Shown: positions 25,633 to 35,258, counted from the first letter of the stretch. The stretch is 64,000 nucleotides of DNA from Pseudomonas reinekei (GCF_001945365.1 NZ_MSTQ01000002.1:1-64000), one strand, 5' to 3'. Program-made: numbers and translations. The notes: generated by a model not told the origin, from the sequence alone.

Positions 25633-28038
25633 GTGAAGCAGAGTCAACGCCTCTCGGGCATATCAACATTCATTCTGGTCGGGCTGGGCGTGGTCATCGC
25701 CCTCCTCGGCTTGGCACTGGCTGCAGGCGGCGTGAAATTGGTCAGTCTGGGAGGGTCGTGGTACTTCCTGGTGGGTGGGCTGGTGATGGCCGTTTCCGGT
25801 CTGCTGATCGCTCGCTTCAAAACGGCCGGCGCCTGGTTGTTCGCCGCGTTTTTAGTGGGCACGGCAATCTGGGCCGTGAGTGATGCCGGGCTGGTTTTCT
25901 GGCCGGTCTTCTCGCGCCTGTTCATGTTCAGCGCCGTTGGCCTGGCGGTCACGCTGGTCTATCCGCTGCTCAAGCGTGCCAATGGTGGCGTCCCGGGCCG
26001 CGGCGCCTATGGTATCGCTGCGGTGTTGGCGATTGCGCTGGCGGTGGCCGCTGGCAACATGTTTGTGGCGCACCCGACTGTCGCCGCCACGGGCACTGGC
26101 CCGGGCCTGACCCCCGTCGAACCAGCCAACGCGCAAAAGGACTGGGCTCACTACGGCAATACCGAGGGCGGTAGCCGCTTTGCTGCGCTGGATCAGATCA
26201 ACCGCAACAACGTCGACAAGTTGAAGGTAGCGTGGACCTACCACACCGGTGACGTCGCCGAGAGCGATGGCAATGGCGCCGAAGACCAGCTCACCCCACT
26301 GCAGATCGGCAACAAGGTGTTCATCTGCACCCCACACAACAACGTGATCGCACTGGATGCCGACACTGGCAAGGAACTCTGGAAAAACGCAATCAACGCC
26401 AAGTCAAAAGTCTGGCAGCGTTGCCGTGGCATGGCCTATTTCGATGCCACCAAGGCAATCGCTCAGCCAGGCAATTCGAGCATCATCGAAGCCAAACCTG
26501 CCTCGGCAGCCAACTGTCAGCGCCGTCTGCTGACCAATACCATCGATGCTCGCCTGATCGCGGTCGACGCCGACACCGGCGAGTTCTGCCGGGGATTCGG
26601 CATCAACGGTCAGGTCGATCTGAAGGCTGGCCTGGGTGATGTGCCGGACAGCTATTATCAGTTGTCTTCCGCACCGCTGATGGCGGGCACCACCGTGGTG
26701 GTTGGCGGTCGCGTGGCCGACAACGTGCAAACCGACATGCCGGGCGGCGTGATCCGTGGGTTCGATGTGATCACCGGCGCCATGCGTTGGGCATTCGACC
26801 CGGGCAACCCGCAGGATCGCAACGCGCCAGCCGAGGGCAGCACTTATGCACGCAGCACGCCGAACAGCTGGGCGCCAATGTCCTACGACCCGGCGACCAA
26901 CACCGTGTTCCTGCCGATGGGCAGTTCGTCCACCGACATTTATGGTGTCGAACGCAGCAAGCTCGATCACACCTACGGCGCCTCGATCCTGGCGCTGGAC
27001 GCCACCAGCGGTGAAGAGCGCTGGGTCTTCCAGACCGTTCACAACGACCTCTGGGACTTCGACCTGCCGATGCAGCCAAGCCTGATCGACTTCGCCAAGG
27101 ACGGCAAAACCGTACCGGCGCTGGTCATCGGCACCAAGGCCGGGCAGATCTACGTGCTCGACCGTGCCACCGGCAAACCGCTGACCGACGTTAAAGAAGT
27201 ACCGGTCAAAGCGGCAAACATCCCCAACGAACCGTACTCGCCAACCCAGCCGAAATCGGTGGGCATGCCGCAGATCGGTGCGCAGCACTTGACTGAATCC
27301 GACATGTGGGGCGCGACCCCGTACGACCAATTGTTGTGCCGTATCGACTTCAAATCGATGCGTTATGACGGCCTGTACACCGCGCCGGGTACCGACAAGT
27401 CGCTGAGTTTCCCGGGTTCGCTGGGCGGCATGAACTGGGGCAGCATCTCCACTGATCCGGTACACGGTTTCATCTTCGTCAACGACATGCGGTTGGGTCT
27501 GTGGATTCAGATGATCCCGTCGCAAAACAAAGGCCAGGCCACGTCCGGTGGTGAAGCATTGAACACTGGCATGGGCGCCGTTCCACTCAAGGGCACGCCT
27601 TACGCCGTGAACAAAAACCGCTTCCTCTCTGTCGCTGGCATTCCTTGTCAGGCCCCGCCGTTCGGCACGCTGACCGCCATCGACATGAAGACGCAGAAAG
27701 TCGCCTGGCAGGTGCCGGTCGGCACCGTAGAGGACACAGGTCCCCTCGGTATCCGCATGCACTTGCCGATCAAGATTGGTCTGCCGACTCTCGGCGGGAC
27801 TCTGTCGACTCAAGGTGGCTTGATCTTTATCGCCGGAACTCAGGACTTCTACCTGCGCGCCTTCAACAGCGGCAATGGTGAAGAGGTATGGAAAGCTCGC
27901 CTGCCCGTGGGCAGTCAGGGCGGCCCGATGACCTACGTCTCGCCGAAGACCGGCAAGCAGTACATCGTCATCACCGCGGGTGGTGCGCGCCAGTCGACCG
28001 ATCGTGGCGACTACGTGATGGCCTACGCCCTGCCGTAA
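25633..28038 (+). CDS. gcd: membrane-bound PQQ-dependent glucose dehydrogenase
   Basis: An 801-residue quinoprotein. Five N-terminal membrane helices (residues 10-150) anchor it in the inner membrane, and the rest is the periplasmic PQQ beta-propeller, beginning with DWAHYGNTEGGSRFAALDQI. It oxidises periplasmic glucose to gluconolactone and passes electrons to ubiquinone, the step behind gluconate production and phosphate solubilisation. Length equals the family norm. The GTG start at 25633 follows a GGGA ribosome site. It is followed by a remnant of a carbohydrate porin gene and a good terminator. Confidence 0.97.
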   Translation: MKQSQRLSGISTFILVGLGVVIALLGLALAAGGVKLVSLGGSWYFLVGGLVMAVSGLLIARFKTAGAWLFAAFLVGTAIWAVSDAGLVFWPVFSRLFMFSAVGLAVTLVYPLLKRANGGVPGRGAYGIAAVLAIALAVAAGNMFVAHPTVAATGTGPGLTPVEPANAQKDWAHYGNTEGGSRFAALDQINRNNVDKLKVAWTYHTGDVAESDGNGAEDQLTPLQIGNKVFICTPHNNVIALDADTGKELWKNAINAKSKVWQRCRGMAYFDATKAIAQPGNSSIIEAKPASAANCQRRLLTNTIDARLIAVDADTGEFCRGFGINGQVDLKAGLGDVPDSYYQLSSAPLMAGTTVVVGGRVADNVQTDMPGGVIRGFDVITGAMRWAFDPGNPQDRNAPAEGSTYARSTPNSWAPMSYDPATNTVFLPMGSSSTDIYGVERSKLDHTYGASILALDATSGEERWVFQTVHNDLWDFDLPMQPSLIDFAKDGKTVPALVIGTKAGQIYVLDRATGKPLTDVKEVPVKAANIPNEPYSPTQPKSVGMPQIGAQHLTESDMWGATPYDQLLCRIDFKSMRYDGLYTAPGTDKSLSFPGSLGGMNWGSISTDPVHGFIFVNDMRLGLWIQMIPSQNKGQATSGGEALNTGMGAVPLKGTPYAVNKNRFLSVAGIPCQAPPFGTLTAIDMKTQKVAWQVPVGTVEDTGPLGIRMHLPIKIGLPTLGGTLSTQGGLIFIAGTQDFYLRAFNSGNGEEVWKARLPVGSQGGPMTYVSPKTGKQYIVITAGGARQSTDRGDYVMAYALP

Positions 28039-28076
28039 GCCGCTCTGCCCGCCTCACTGGCGGGCAAACTCTCTGA

Positions 28077-28196
28077 GCCACACCTTGGCTGACGTTGCGC
28101 CCGAATGTGCAATACATCATCGAACCCGGCGCGTTTTCCGGGCAAGACATCGACAATGCGCTGGTGCTCGGCTTGCAGGTGAAAGCCGCGCTCTGA
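28077..28196 (+). pseudogene. C-terminal remnant of an OprB-type carbohydrate porin
   Basis: After an in-frame TGA at 28074-28076 the frame reads ATPWLTLRPNVQYIIEPG, then DIDNALVLGLQVKAAL and a stop at 28194-28196. This is the typical last two beta-strands of OprB, the glucose porin. No other part of the porin is present. In Pseudomonas, glucose porin and gcd-related genes are functionally linked, so a deletion has probably fused the porin tail to the end of gcd. Confidence 0.7.
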
Positions 28197-28224
28197 ACGC
28201 TCGATCAGGGAGTAGCAAAAAACA

Positions 28225-28252
28225 GAAAAACCGGCGCAAGACCGGTTTTTTT
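28225..28252 (+). terminator. intrinsic terminator
   Basis: AAAAACCGG pairs with CCGGTTTTT around a seven-base loop and ends in seven T residues (28246-28252). The A-run on the other side makes it usable from both directions, so it serves gcd with the OprB tail and possibly the convergent TonB receptor gene. Confidence 0.85.
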
Positions 28253-28313
28253 GTTCGATTAACCCAGTCCACCCCGCCCCATGACAACGACCGCAAAAGG
28301 CCGTGGCAGGGCC

Positions 28314-30440
28314 TTATAAGGTGTAAGAAATACCGACTTGAACTGTTCTCGGTGCACCGGGGTAAGCGTAGACATTGCCAAACGCACCTTCTTCATAGTC
28401 ACGGTCGAATACGTTCTTCACATCCAGATTAAGCCTGACGTTGTCGTTTATTTTGTAGAAACCGAGCAAGTCGACGACGGTGTAGCTGCCCATTGAAAAC
28501 GCCGTGTCAGCCGTCTGGCCTGCGCGCTCATCGACGTACTTGCCGCCCACGCCCAATCCCAGTCCTTTCAGGTTGCCATCCTGGAATTCATAAACGTTGA
28601 GCAAGCTGAAGCTGTTCTTCGGAATGTTCATCAATCGAGTGCCGGACGGGATCACGTTGTCTTTGGTGACCTCGGCGTCGACGTAAGCGTAGCCACCAAT
28701 CACCCGCCATTGCGGGGTCAGATTACCTGCCACGTTCAGATCAAAGCCACGGCTACGGACTTCGCCAGCGGCCACGCTGAAAGTCGAGTCCACGGGATCG
28801 GTGGTCAAGACGTTGCGTTTTTCAATCTGGTAGATCGCCGCGTCAACACTCAACTGGCTATTCAGCGCTTCCCATTTGATCCCCATTTCATAGGACTTGC
28901 CCTTTTCCGGATCAAAGCCACCACCCTCTCGGCTGGCGCCGGTATTGGGTTTGAAGGAGCGCGCTGTATCGGCATAGACCGCCAAGGTGTCGGTCAGGTC
29001 ATAAACCACGCCGAGTCGCGGCGTCACCGCATTGTCGCTTGCCTCCCAGCTTCGACCACCCGGCACAAAAGTTTGGTAGTCATGCTCGAAACGCTCGAAG
29101 CGGGCGCCCGCCAGGACTTTCAGACGCTCAGTCAACGCCACCTGATCCTGGACGAAGGCCGCGTAGGTCTTGAGGTTTTCCTTGTCGTGGGTGGGCGTGC
29201 GGGTCAGGGCTGGACGAGGCTGGCCATAGACCGGGTTGAAGATATCAATCGGGTAGGCACTGATCGCGCCACTGGAACGCTGGATGATCGACTTGTAGTC
29301 GTAATCTTCGTATTCGACACCGGTCAACAAGGTGTGATCAAAACCACCGATGGAGAAATGCCCCGTGAGGTTCAGTTGAGTGTCCTTGTCCGTCCACTCA
29401 AGCTTCCTGTAGTTGAAGTTGCGGCCCAATGTGCGTCCGTCGGCCGCGACCCCGTTCGCCTCTACGGCATTACCTTCAAGGGTGCCATCGAGCCATTGGA
29501 AACCTCCGCCCAAGGTCCAGTTATCGCTCAGCAGATGCTCGAAACGTAACTGCGCCATGTTGTTGTCGTTGTGCAATTTGCCAACGTCCCTTTCACCAAA
29601 GAACGTGTCACGCGACGCGGTTCCAATTTGATTCGGATAGCGTGTCACACCCCGATCCAGCGGGTGGTTATTGCGCATGAAATCGCCCTCGAAGATCACC
29701 TTGGTGTCGTCGTTGGCCTGCCAGGAAATAACCGGCGTCACGCCATAACGTTCGGTTTCAACATGATCGCGGAAGGTATCACCGCCCTCACCCACCACAT
29801 TCAGGCGATAGGCCAGGCGACCTTCTTCATCCAGCGGACCAGAAGCATCCAGCGTGCCCCGCTTCATGCCCTGGTCATCGAGTTGGCTGCCCAGCGTGGC
29901 CGTGGGAACGTCCAGCGGTTGCTTGGAGATGACGTTGAAGGTGCCACCCGGATCACCCCGGCCATAGAGCATGGTCGCGGGCCCCCGCAGCACTTCGAGC
30001 CGCTCGATGGTGTTGGCATCAGGCATGTTCGGATAACCGCGATTGATCGGAAAGCCGTTGCGATAGAACTCGCCGGTGGTAAACCCACGCACGGTGAAAG
30101 TCGTCAGGCCCTGCCCGCCAAAGTTGTTGGCCCGCCCCACCCCGCCAGCGTAGTCGAGCGCGTCCTGCAAACGGGTGGCACTGATGTCCTCCACGACATC
30201 CTTGGGCACCACCGTGATCGATTGTGGTGTTTCATGGATCGACGTGTCGGTACGGGTCGCACTGGCCGAACGCGTCGCCCGATAGCCATCCACTGGCCCT
30301 AACGCTGTTTCAAAGTCGGCAGTTCCAACAATGTCGGTGGCTTGCAGCTCCAGACTGGCTTTATCGGTTATCACCTGCTCCGCCCAGGAAGCCGCGGAAA
30401 ACGCCTGAAGCACACAGACAGAGACCAAAGTACGACGCAT
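28314..30440 (-). CDS. TonB-dependent siderophore receptor
   Basis: A 708-residue outer-membrane receptor. The signal peptide (MRRTLVSVCVLQAFSAASWA) leads to a plug domain (about residues 55-165 with TSIHETPQSITVVPKDVVED and ERLEVLRGPATMLYGRGDPGG) and a 22-strand barrel ending in the terminal aromatic pattern VQVGISYTL. There is no N-terminal signalling (STN) domain, so it is a plain transporter of the FhuA/FoxA type without anti-sigma control. ATG 30440 has AAGG upstream; the frame is open further but has no signal peptide. A ferric hydroxamate ligand is possible but not shown. Confidence 0.93.
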   Translation of the reverse strand: MRRTLVSVCVLQAFSAASWAEQVITDKASLELQATDIVGTADFETALGPVDGYRATRSASATRTDTSIHETPQSITVVPKDVVEDISATRLQDALDYAGGVGRANNFGGQGLTTFTVRGFTTGEFYRNGFPINRGYPNMPDANTIERLEVLRGPATMLYGRGDPGGTFNVISKQPLDVPTATLGSQLDDQGMKRGTLDASGPLDEEGRLAYRLNVVGEGGDTFRDHVETERYGVTPVISWQANDDTKVIFEGDFMRNNHPLDRGVTRYPNQIGTASRDTFFGERDVGKLHNDNNMAQLRFEHLLSDNWTLGGGFQWLDGTLEGNAVEANGVAADGRTLGRNFNYRKLEWTDKDTQLNLTGHFSIGGFDHTLLTGVEYEDYDYKSIIQRSSGAISAYPIDIFNPVYGQPRPALTRTPTHDKENLKTYAAFVQDQVALTERLKVLAGARFERFEHDYQTFVPGGRSWEASDNAVTPRLGVVYDLTDTLAVYADTARSFKPNTGASREGGGFDPEKGKSYEMGIKWEALNSQLSVDAAIYQIEKRNVLTTDPVDSTFSVAAGEVRSRGFDLNVAGNLTPQWRVIGGYAYVDAEVTKDNVIPSGTRLMNIPKNSFSLLNVYEFQDGNLKGLGLGVGGKYVDERAGQTADTAFSMGSYTVVDLLGFYKINDNVRLNLDVKNVFDRDYEEGAFGNVYAYPGAPRTVQVGISYTL

Positions 30441-30524
30441 CGAAGAAACCTTGTGATAAGAGCCAAATGGGACGGCATTCGTGCCAATGAAGTGCGGCGC
30501 ATGGTATACCACCTCATCAGCTTT

Positions 30525-30539
30525 TGATACGTATTCGCA
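30525..30539 (-). promoter_or_regulatory. possible Fur box upstream of the siderophore receptor
   Basis: TGATACGTATTCGCA at 30525-30539 matches the 7-1-7 Fur inverted repeat (TGATAAT-C-ATTATCA) at ten positions and lies about 85 bases before the receptor ATG. The match is partial. Iron-regulated receptors nearly always have a Fur site, which gives it some prior weight. Confidence 0.3.
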
Positions 30540-30664
30540 TTTGTGTTGGCCGAATGCTGGATGCTGCCCATGTGAGTGCTTGCGCACAACCAGCAGAAAA
30601 CAGCACGCTTACTCAATTCTGGCTTTACACAGTGGGCGATCATTTCTCTGACTACCGGGAGAAG

Positions 30665-30703
30665 ATGACCATGCAAACGACGACTGAGAAGGGCAACAAG
30701 TGA
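30665..30703 (+). CDS. 12-codon mini-ORF coupled to the OprD gene
   Basis: An ATG at 30665 preceded by CGGGAGAAG opens a 12-codon frame whose TGA (30701-30703) overlaps the GTG start of the porin gene as GTGA. The peptide has no features. It may deliver ribosomes to the porin GTG start, or the strong ribosome site may be coincidental because the porin also has GAAGGG seven bases before its start. Confidence 0.3.
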   Translation: MTMQTTTEKGNK

Positions 30704-32022
30704 CTGTTCGAAGCGTCACTTGCTGCCTGCTTTTGGCCATCTGCGCCCGCAGCGGAACAGCCTTGGCCTCCGACACCTCTGAAACCTCGCCAGGGTTTCG
30801 GGACGGCTCGTCATTTGAAGTACTCAGCCGAAATTTCTACCTCAACAATGACTTTCGAACCCCCTCTCCTTCAGGCAAGAACTACACCCAGGAATGGGCC
30901 CAGGGTTTCATCAGCTCATTTGAATCCGGTTTTACCGGCGGCACCGTTGGTGTCGGAATTGATGCCCATGCTTTCGTAGGGTTGAAGCTGGACGGTGGAA
31001 AGGGTCATTCCGGGACAGGACTGCTGCCCCTCGATCAGGAGGGGCGTAGCGAAAACGATTATTCCAGCGCCGGTGGCGCTCTGAAGTTGCGGACCTCCCG
31101 CACCACTTTGGCGTTCGGCGAAATGATGGTGGAAACCCCAGTGTTCGACACCGCGGACAAACGTCTGCAGCCGGAGTACGCAACGGGTTTTCTAATGGAA
31201 AGCCGTGAAAGCAATGACGTGCATTGGCTCGCAGGCCACTTCACCGCCTTCAAGAATCAGAACGCTTCGACCAGCCAAGGCAACTTCTCCGGCTACGGTG
31301 TCAGTACCGAAACCGGGAGTATCGATTTTATCGGCGCCAATTTTTTTGAAGAGCGCCCGCTGGGCGGCGCCCTTTACGCTTCACAACTGAGCGACACATG
31401 GCGCCAGTACTACGCCAACCTGCATATGAAGCAGTCCGGGGTGTTGTTGGACAGCAACGTTTATCACACAACCGATTATGGCGACGCCGTGGCCGGGGCG
31501 ATCGACAATACGGCCTACAGCCTGTCCGGCAAGTACACCGCCGGGGCTCATGCCTTCACCCTCGCCTATCAAAAGATCAACGGCGACACGCCTTTTGACT
31601 TCGTGGGTGGCGACTCCATTTACCTTGCCAACTCAATCAAGTACGCCGACTTCAATGGTCCGCATGAGCGTTCCTGGCAGGTGCGCTATGACCTTGACCT
31701 GAGCAGCCTTGGCGCGCCCGGGTTGAAATTCATGAGCCGCTACGTCACCGGACGCGGTATCGACGGAACCCACGCGCCACAAGGGGGTGGCTATAACCCT
31801 TTCGATGAATCACTTGGACGCTACGTGCCCCAACAAGGCGATGGAGGGCGCCATTGGGAGCGCGATATCGATCTACGCTACGTTGTGCAGTCGGGGGCGG
31901 CCAAGGACTTGTCCCTCCAACTCTCCCATGTGACACATCGGGCAAACAGCGCCCAAGGCGGTGATGACATCGACAGGATCTACATCGTGATCGAATACCC
32001 GATCAAGCTTGGGCCGTTTTAA
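30700..32022 (+). CDS. OprD-family outer-membrane porin
   Basis: A 440-residue OprD-type 18-strand porin. The signal peptide ends near ALAS at residue 24, and mature characteristic segments include FEVLSRNFYLNNDFR near residue 39, YTQEWAQGFISSFESGFTGG, GALYASQLSDTWRQYYANLH and the C-terminal DIDRIYIVIEYPIKLGPF. These porins take up basic amino acids, small peptides or aromatic acids; the ligand is not predictable. GTG at 30700 is the start. It diverges from the siderophore receptor gene, with a 259-base region between. Confidence 0.93.
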   Translation: MTVRSVTCCLLLAICARSGTALASDTSETSPGFRDGSSFEVLSRNFYLNNDFRTPSPSGKNYTQEWAQGFISSFESGFTGGTVGVGIDAHAFVGLKLDGGKGHSGTGLLPLDQEGRSENDYSSAGGALKLRTSRTTLAFGEMMVETPVFDTADKRLQPEYATGFLMESRESNDVHWLAGHFTAFKNQNASTSQGNFSGYGVSTETGSIDFIGANFFEERPLGGALYASQLSDTWRQYYANLHMKQSGVLLDSNVYHTTDYGDAVAGAIDNTAYSLSGKYTAGAHAFTLAYQKINGDTPFDFVGGDSIYLANSIKYADFNGPHERSWQVRYDLDLSSLGAPGLKFMSRYVTGRGIDGTHAPQGGGYNPFDESLGRYVPQQGDGGRHWERDIDLRYVVQSGAAKDLSLQLSHVTHRANSAQGGDDIDRIYIVIEYPIKLGPF

Positions 32023-32103
32023 CCACCTGACTCGCCAACATTTCCTTGCAGGATGTTGGCTGCCGCGCCAAACAAAGCTCAACCACCAACAGGGAATGAC
32101 ACC

Positions 32104-32934
32104 ATGACCTCCATCACAACAAAAGACGGCACCGAGATCTTTTACAAAGACTGGGGCCCAAAAGATGCGACCCCGATCATGTTTCACCACGGCTGGCCAT
32201 TAAGTGCCGATGACTGGGACAACCAGATGATGTTTTTCCTGGAAAAAGGCTATCGCGTCATTGCGCACGATCGGCGCGGTCACGGACGCTCGACGCAGGC
32301 GTGGACAGGTAATGACATGGACACCTACGCGGCCGATGTCGCCGAGCTGACCGATGCGCTCGACCTTAAAGGTGCGATTCATGTCGGCCACTCCACCGGT
32401 GGCGGCGAAGTGGCTCGTTATGTCGCCCGCGCCAAGCCGGGTCGTGTTGCCAAAGCGGTGCTTGTCAGTGCTGTGCCTCCGATCATGGTCAAGTCGGACA
32501 AGAATCCCGGAGGACTGGGCATCGAAGTCTTCGATGGACTGCGTAAGGCATTGCTTGAAAACCGCGCACAGTTCTATTTGGACGTTCCAACCGGCCCGTT
32601 CTACGGTTTCAATCGTCCAGGCGCCAACGTCTCGCAAGGCACTATTGAGAACTGGTGGCGCCAGGGCATGATGGGCGGAGCCAAAGCGCAATATGACTGT
32701 ATCAAAGTGTTTTCCGAAACAGACTTCACCGAGGATTTGAAGAGCATCGAGGTTCCGACGCTGGTCATGCACGGTGATGATGACCAGATCGTGCCATACG
32801 CGGACTCTGCACCTCTATCCGTCAAGTTGTTGAAGCACGGTACCTTGAAAACGTACGCCGGTTTTCCACACGGCATGCCGACGACGAATGCGGCTGAAAT
32901 CAATGCTGATATCTTGGCGTTTGTACGCGGCTGA
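32104..32934 (+). CDS. alpha/beta hydrolase of the non-haem chloroperoxidase type
   Basis: A 276-residue alpha/beta hydrolase close to the P. fluorescens non-haem chloroperoxidase. The oxyanion segment [13 protein letters not shown], the nucleophile Ser97 in [13 protein letters not shown], the acid in [11 protein letters not shown] and the His in [14 protein letters not shown] form the triad. Such enzymes are mainly esterases or lactonases and have a perhydrolase side activity that forms peracids and hence hypohalite. ATG 32104 is the family start; the open frame begins at 32053. It follows the OprD gene by 81 bases and ends at a strong terminator. Confidence 0.93.
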   Translation: MTSITTKDGTEIFYKDWGPKDATPIMFHHGWPLSADDWDNQMMFFLEKGYRVIAHDRRGHGRSTQAWTGNDMDTYAADVAELTDALDLKGAIHVGHSTGGGEVARYVARAKPGRVAKAVLVSAVPPIMVKSDKNPGGLGIEVFDGLRKALLENRAQFYLDVPTGPFYGFNRPGANVSQGTIENWWRQGMMGGAKAQYDCIKVFSETDFTEDLKSIEVPTLVMHGDDDQIVPYADSAPLSVKLLKHGTLKTYAGFPHGMPTTNAAEINADILAFVRG

Positions 32935-32946
32935 CAGTCGACAAAA

Positions 32947-32970
32947 AGGGGCCTCCAAGGCCCCTGTTTT
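32947..32970 (+). terminator. intrinsic terminator after the chloroperoxidase-type gene
   Basis: AGGGGCC at 32947-32953 pairs with GGCCCCT at 32959-32965 around a five-base loop and is followed by GTTTTG. An A-run on the left side makes it bidirectional, serving also the convergent MscS-like gene that ends at 32996. Confidence 0.85.
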
Positions 32971-32995
32971 GTTCAGTTCGCAAGCGCGCTGCCAA

Positions 32996-34441
32996 TCAAA
33001 CCCGACGACGCAACCACTGCAAAAAACCCCTTTTCTCGATAGCTTTCGGCTCTTCCTGAGTCATCGTCTGCGTAATCTGCAAACGGAAATCCAGCAATGC
33101 TTTCATCGCTTCACCGATGTCATGGCGGGCTTCCACGCACGGTCTGAAGAATTCCTTTTCAATACGGTAGAGATTGCAGAATGTCAGCGCGGCGAATTCC
33201 GCCGGTAGCGCTGTGCCCGAGACGATCCCGCCTTCGCCAATCACCTCGCCCGGTCCCATGCGCCCGGCTTCAAACTTCACGCCCGCACGGCTCAAGGCCA
33301 CCGTCACCACGCCCGACTCGATAATGTACAGGTGATCACTGACCTGTCCGGCTGGCAAAATCACTTCACCCGGCTGGAAAATCTGCCGGGTCATGGCCTG
33401 GCTGACGTCGTCCTTTTCTTCCTCGCTCAAGGTCGTCGCGAAAATGCTCGCATTGTCCAGCAATCCTCGTGCTTTTGACTGCACGGGGGGCAAACTCGAT
33501 TCGACGGTCGACAACCAGTTGATACCGGCCGCCTGCAAATGCCGATACGCCAGATCATAGAGTTGGTTGCGCACGGAGCGCTTCTGATCCATCGACACCA
33601 CGAAACCGCTGACTTCGTATTCCACACCATTGCCGCCGGTGCTTTTGATTGTCACTTTAGGGGCCGGTTTGGTCAGCAGGATGCGGCACCCCTGGGCTGC
33701 CCGTTCAAGGGCATCGAACACCCGGTTAGGACGCACCAGGGGGCTGATGAGCAAGCTGATCGAGACCCCGAACATGTCGCTAGGCCGGCTGAAGTTGGTG
33801 ATCTTGGCCTTGGCCGCCATGGAATTGGGGATGACGATCATGTTGCCCTGGGAGGTTTGCAGGAACGTAGCGCGCCAATCGATATCGGTCACCCGGCCTT
33901 CGGTGCCGTCGATCGCAATCCAGTCATCGATTTGATAGGGCTTGGTGGTGTTGAGGACGATCCCGGAAAATACATCGCCGAGGGTACTCTGCAGGGCCAG
34001 ACCGACAATGATCGCCAAGGCGCCGGACGTCGCCAGTACGCCCTTGACCGGCAGATTGAGCACATACGCCAGGGCGGCGATCACCGCGACCAGGAAAATC
34101 ACCGCGCCGAGCAGGTCCTGGAGCAAACGTCCGGTGTGCCCGACCCGGTACATCATGACCGCGCCGATTATCACCGTGAGGGTACGTGCGCCGAACAGCC
34201 ACCACATAATCTGCAGCACCGTGGTCGCAAATTGCAGCGTGGTGTCACTGACCGGGGGGCCCGGCTCCCATGGACTCAGGCCCTGGTGAAACAACAGCGC
34301 GCTGTACAACGAAAAAATGACCACCCGCGCCAGCACTTTCCAGTTGTAGCGGTGAGAACCGACCACTCGCCACATCACCATGTCGATCAGGATCAAGACC
34401 AGCCCGCCCATCAACGGGCTTTCAGTGAACAAGGACAACAT
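32996..34441 (-). CDS. MscS-like channel with C-terminal cyclic-nucleotide-binding domain
   Basis: A 481-residue membrane protein. Four to five helices in residues 10-165 lead to the MscS pore helix and beta domain (GALAIIVGLALQSTLGDVFS near 165-185, then DDWIAIDGTEGRVTDIDWRA). The last 130 residues form a cNMP-binding fold (FQPGEVILPAGQVSDHLYII, then GPGEVIGEGGIVSG). This fits the bacterial cyclic-nucleotide-gated (bCNG) MscS subfamily. Many bCNG members do not respond to stretch. ATG 34441 is chosen because earlier codons do not encode membrane helices. It converges on the hydrolase gene. Confidence 0.9.
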   Translation of the reverse strand: MLSLFTESPLMGGLVLILIDMVMWRVVGSHRYNWKVLARVVIFSLYSALLFHQGLSPWEPGPPVSDTTLQFATTVLQIMWWLFGARTLTVIIGAVMMYRVGHTGRLLQDLLGAVIFLVAVIAALAYVLNLPVKGVLATSGALAIIVGLALQSTLGDVFSGIVLNTTKPYQIDDWIAIDGTEGRVTDIDWRATFLQTSQGNMIVIPNSMAAKAKITNFSRPSDMFGVSISLLISPLVRPNRVFDALERAAQGCRILLTKPAPKVTIKSTGGNGVEYEVSGFVVSMDQKRSVRNQLYDLAYRHLQAAGINWLSTVESSLPPVQSKARGLLDNASIFATTLSEEEKDDVSQAMTRQIFQPGEVILPAGQVSDHLYIIESGVVTVALSRAGVKFEAGRMGPGEVIGEGGIVSGTALPAEFAALTFCNLYRIEKEFFRPCVEARHDIGEAMKALLDFRLQITQTMTQEEPKAIEKRGFLQWLRRRV

Positions 34442-34610
34442 CAGGTATCTCCCGCTCGGACCAATGATCACCGCACTGCCGCGGACCTGCATCCGCCCAT
34501 GAAGGATAGCCCTTTCCAGCCCCCCAGCCGTCAGCCGACGTGGCAAGTTCTGAACACTGACTTACACTGCGATACACCCCAGGCAATCCGCTGATCTGTG
34601 TGGCGCCAAC

Positions 34611-35258
34611 ATGAAAACGGTCATGGCCTGCTTCACCTCTGTATTCGCTGCCAGCGCCTGCCTGGTGACGTCCTCTTGCGCACACGCGGCGTCCTTCACC
34701 ACCAGCTATGACTGCAACAAGGCAACAGCGACTGTTGAAAAACTGATCTGTCGCGACTCACAACTGGCACAGATGGATATCGAGCTGACGCGCCTTTATC
34801 GCCTGGCGCTGACGGATGAAAACTCCGTCCCGCGCCCGGACAAAGTGCTGATCGACCAACAGTTCTGGATGGATGCGCGCAACCAGTGCGCCTCCGGGCC
34901 TGATCCCCGAGGCTGCACGATCAGCAGTTATGCCAGGCGCGCGCACCAGATGCGCCAAGGCTCGGCCATCGTCAGGACCAAGGACCCACACAGACTCAGC
35001 GAAGGCCCCCTGGCATTTCGCTGTACCGGGCTGAATGCACTGATGGCCGCAACGTTCTTCACCACGCAACCGGGTGTGGTTTACCTCGTCTGGGCGAACA
35101 GCTCGATCACGCTGAACCAGGTGCCGAGTGATTTTGGCACTCAATACATCGGCAAGGATGCGCAGGGAAGCTACAGCTTCCGGCAGGACGGCAATGCCAT
35201 CCTGTTCCAGAAGCCCGGCTCAGGAGTGCTCAACTGCGCGGCTGAGCCGACGGGCTGA
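34611..35258 (+). CDS. LprI-MliC fusion, putative periplasmic lysozyme inhibitor
   Basis: A 215-residue exported protein with two domains. After a signal peptide (to about residue 26; a lipobox is not convincing) comes a LprI/DUF1311-type domain (residues 30-115: YDCNKATATVEKLICRDSQL, WMDARNQC, GCTISSYARR). The C-terminal part (130-215) is a MliC-like domain (FRCTGLNALMAATFF, then YIGKDAQGSYSFRQDGNAIL and a final Cys). Both domains are known lysozyme-inhibitor folds, MliC against c-type lysozyme and LprI in mycobacteria. The pairing of cysteines fits a periplasmic location. It stands alone. Confidence 0.8.
   Translation: MKTVMACFTSVFAASACLVTSSCAHAASFTTSYDCNKATATVEKLICRDSQLAQMDIELTRLYRLALTDENSVPRPDKVLIDQQFWMDARNQCASGPDPRGCTISSYARRAHQMRQGSAIVRTKDPHRLSEGPLAFRCTGLNALMAATFFTTQPGVVYLVWANSSITLNQVPSDFGTQYIGKDAQGSYSFRQDGNAILFQKPGSGVLNCAAEPTG

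Noticed and set aside
26404..27813. 469-codon minus-strand frame opposite gcd
   Set aside because: Composition is dominated by Arg, His and Gly as expected from reading gcd backwards; gcd on the plus strand is unambiguous.
33539..34594. 351-codon plus-strand frame opposite the MscS-like gene
   Set aside because: Gln-, His- and Asp-rich shadow without any motif; the minus-strand channel is clear.
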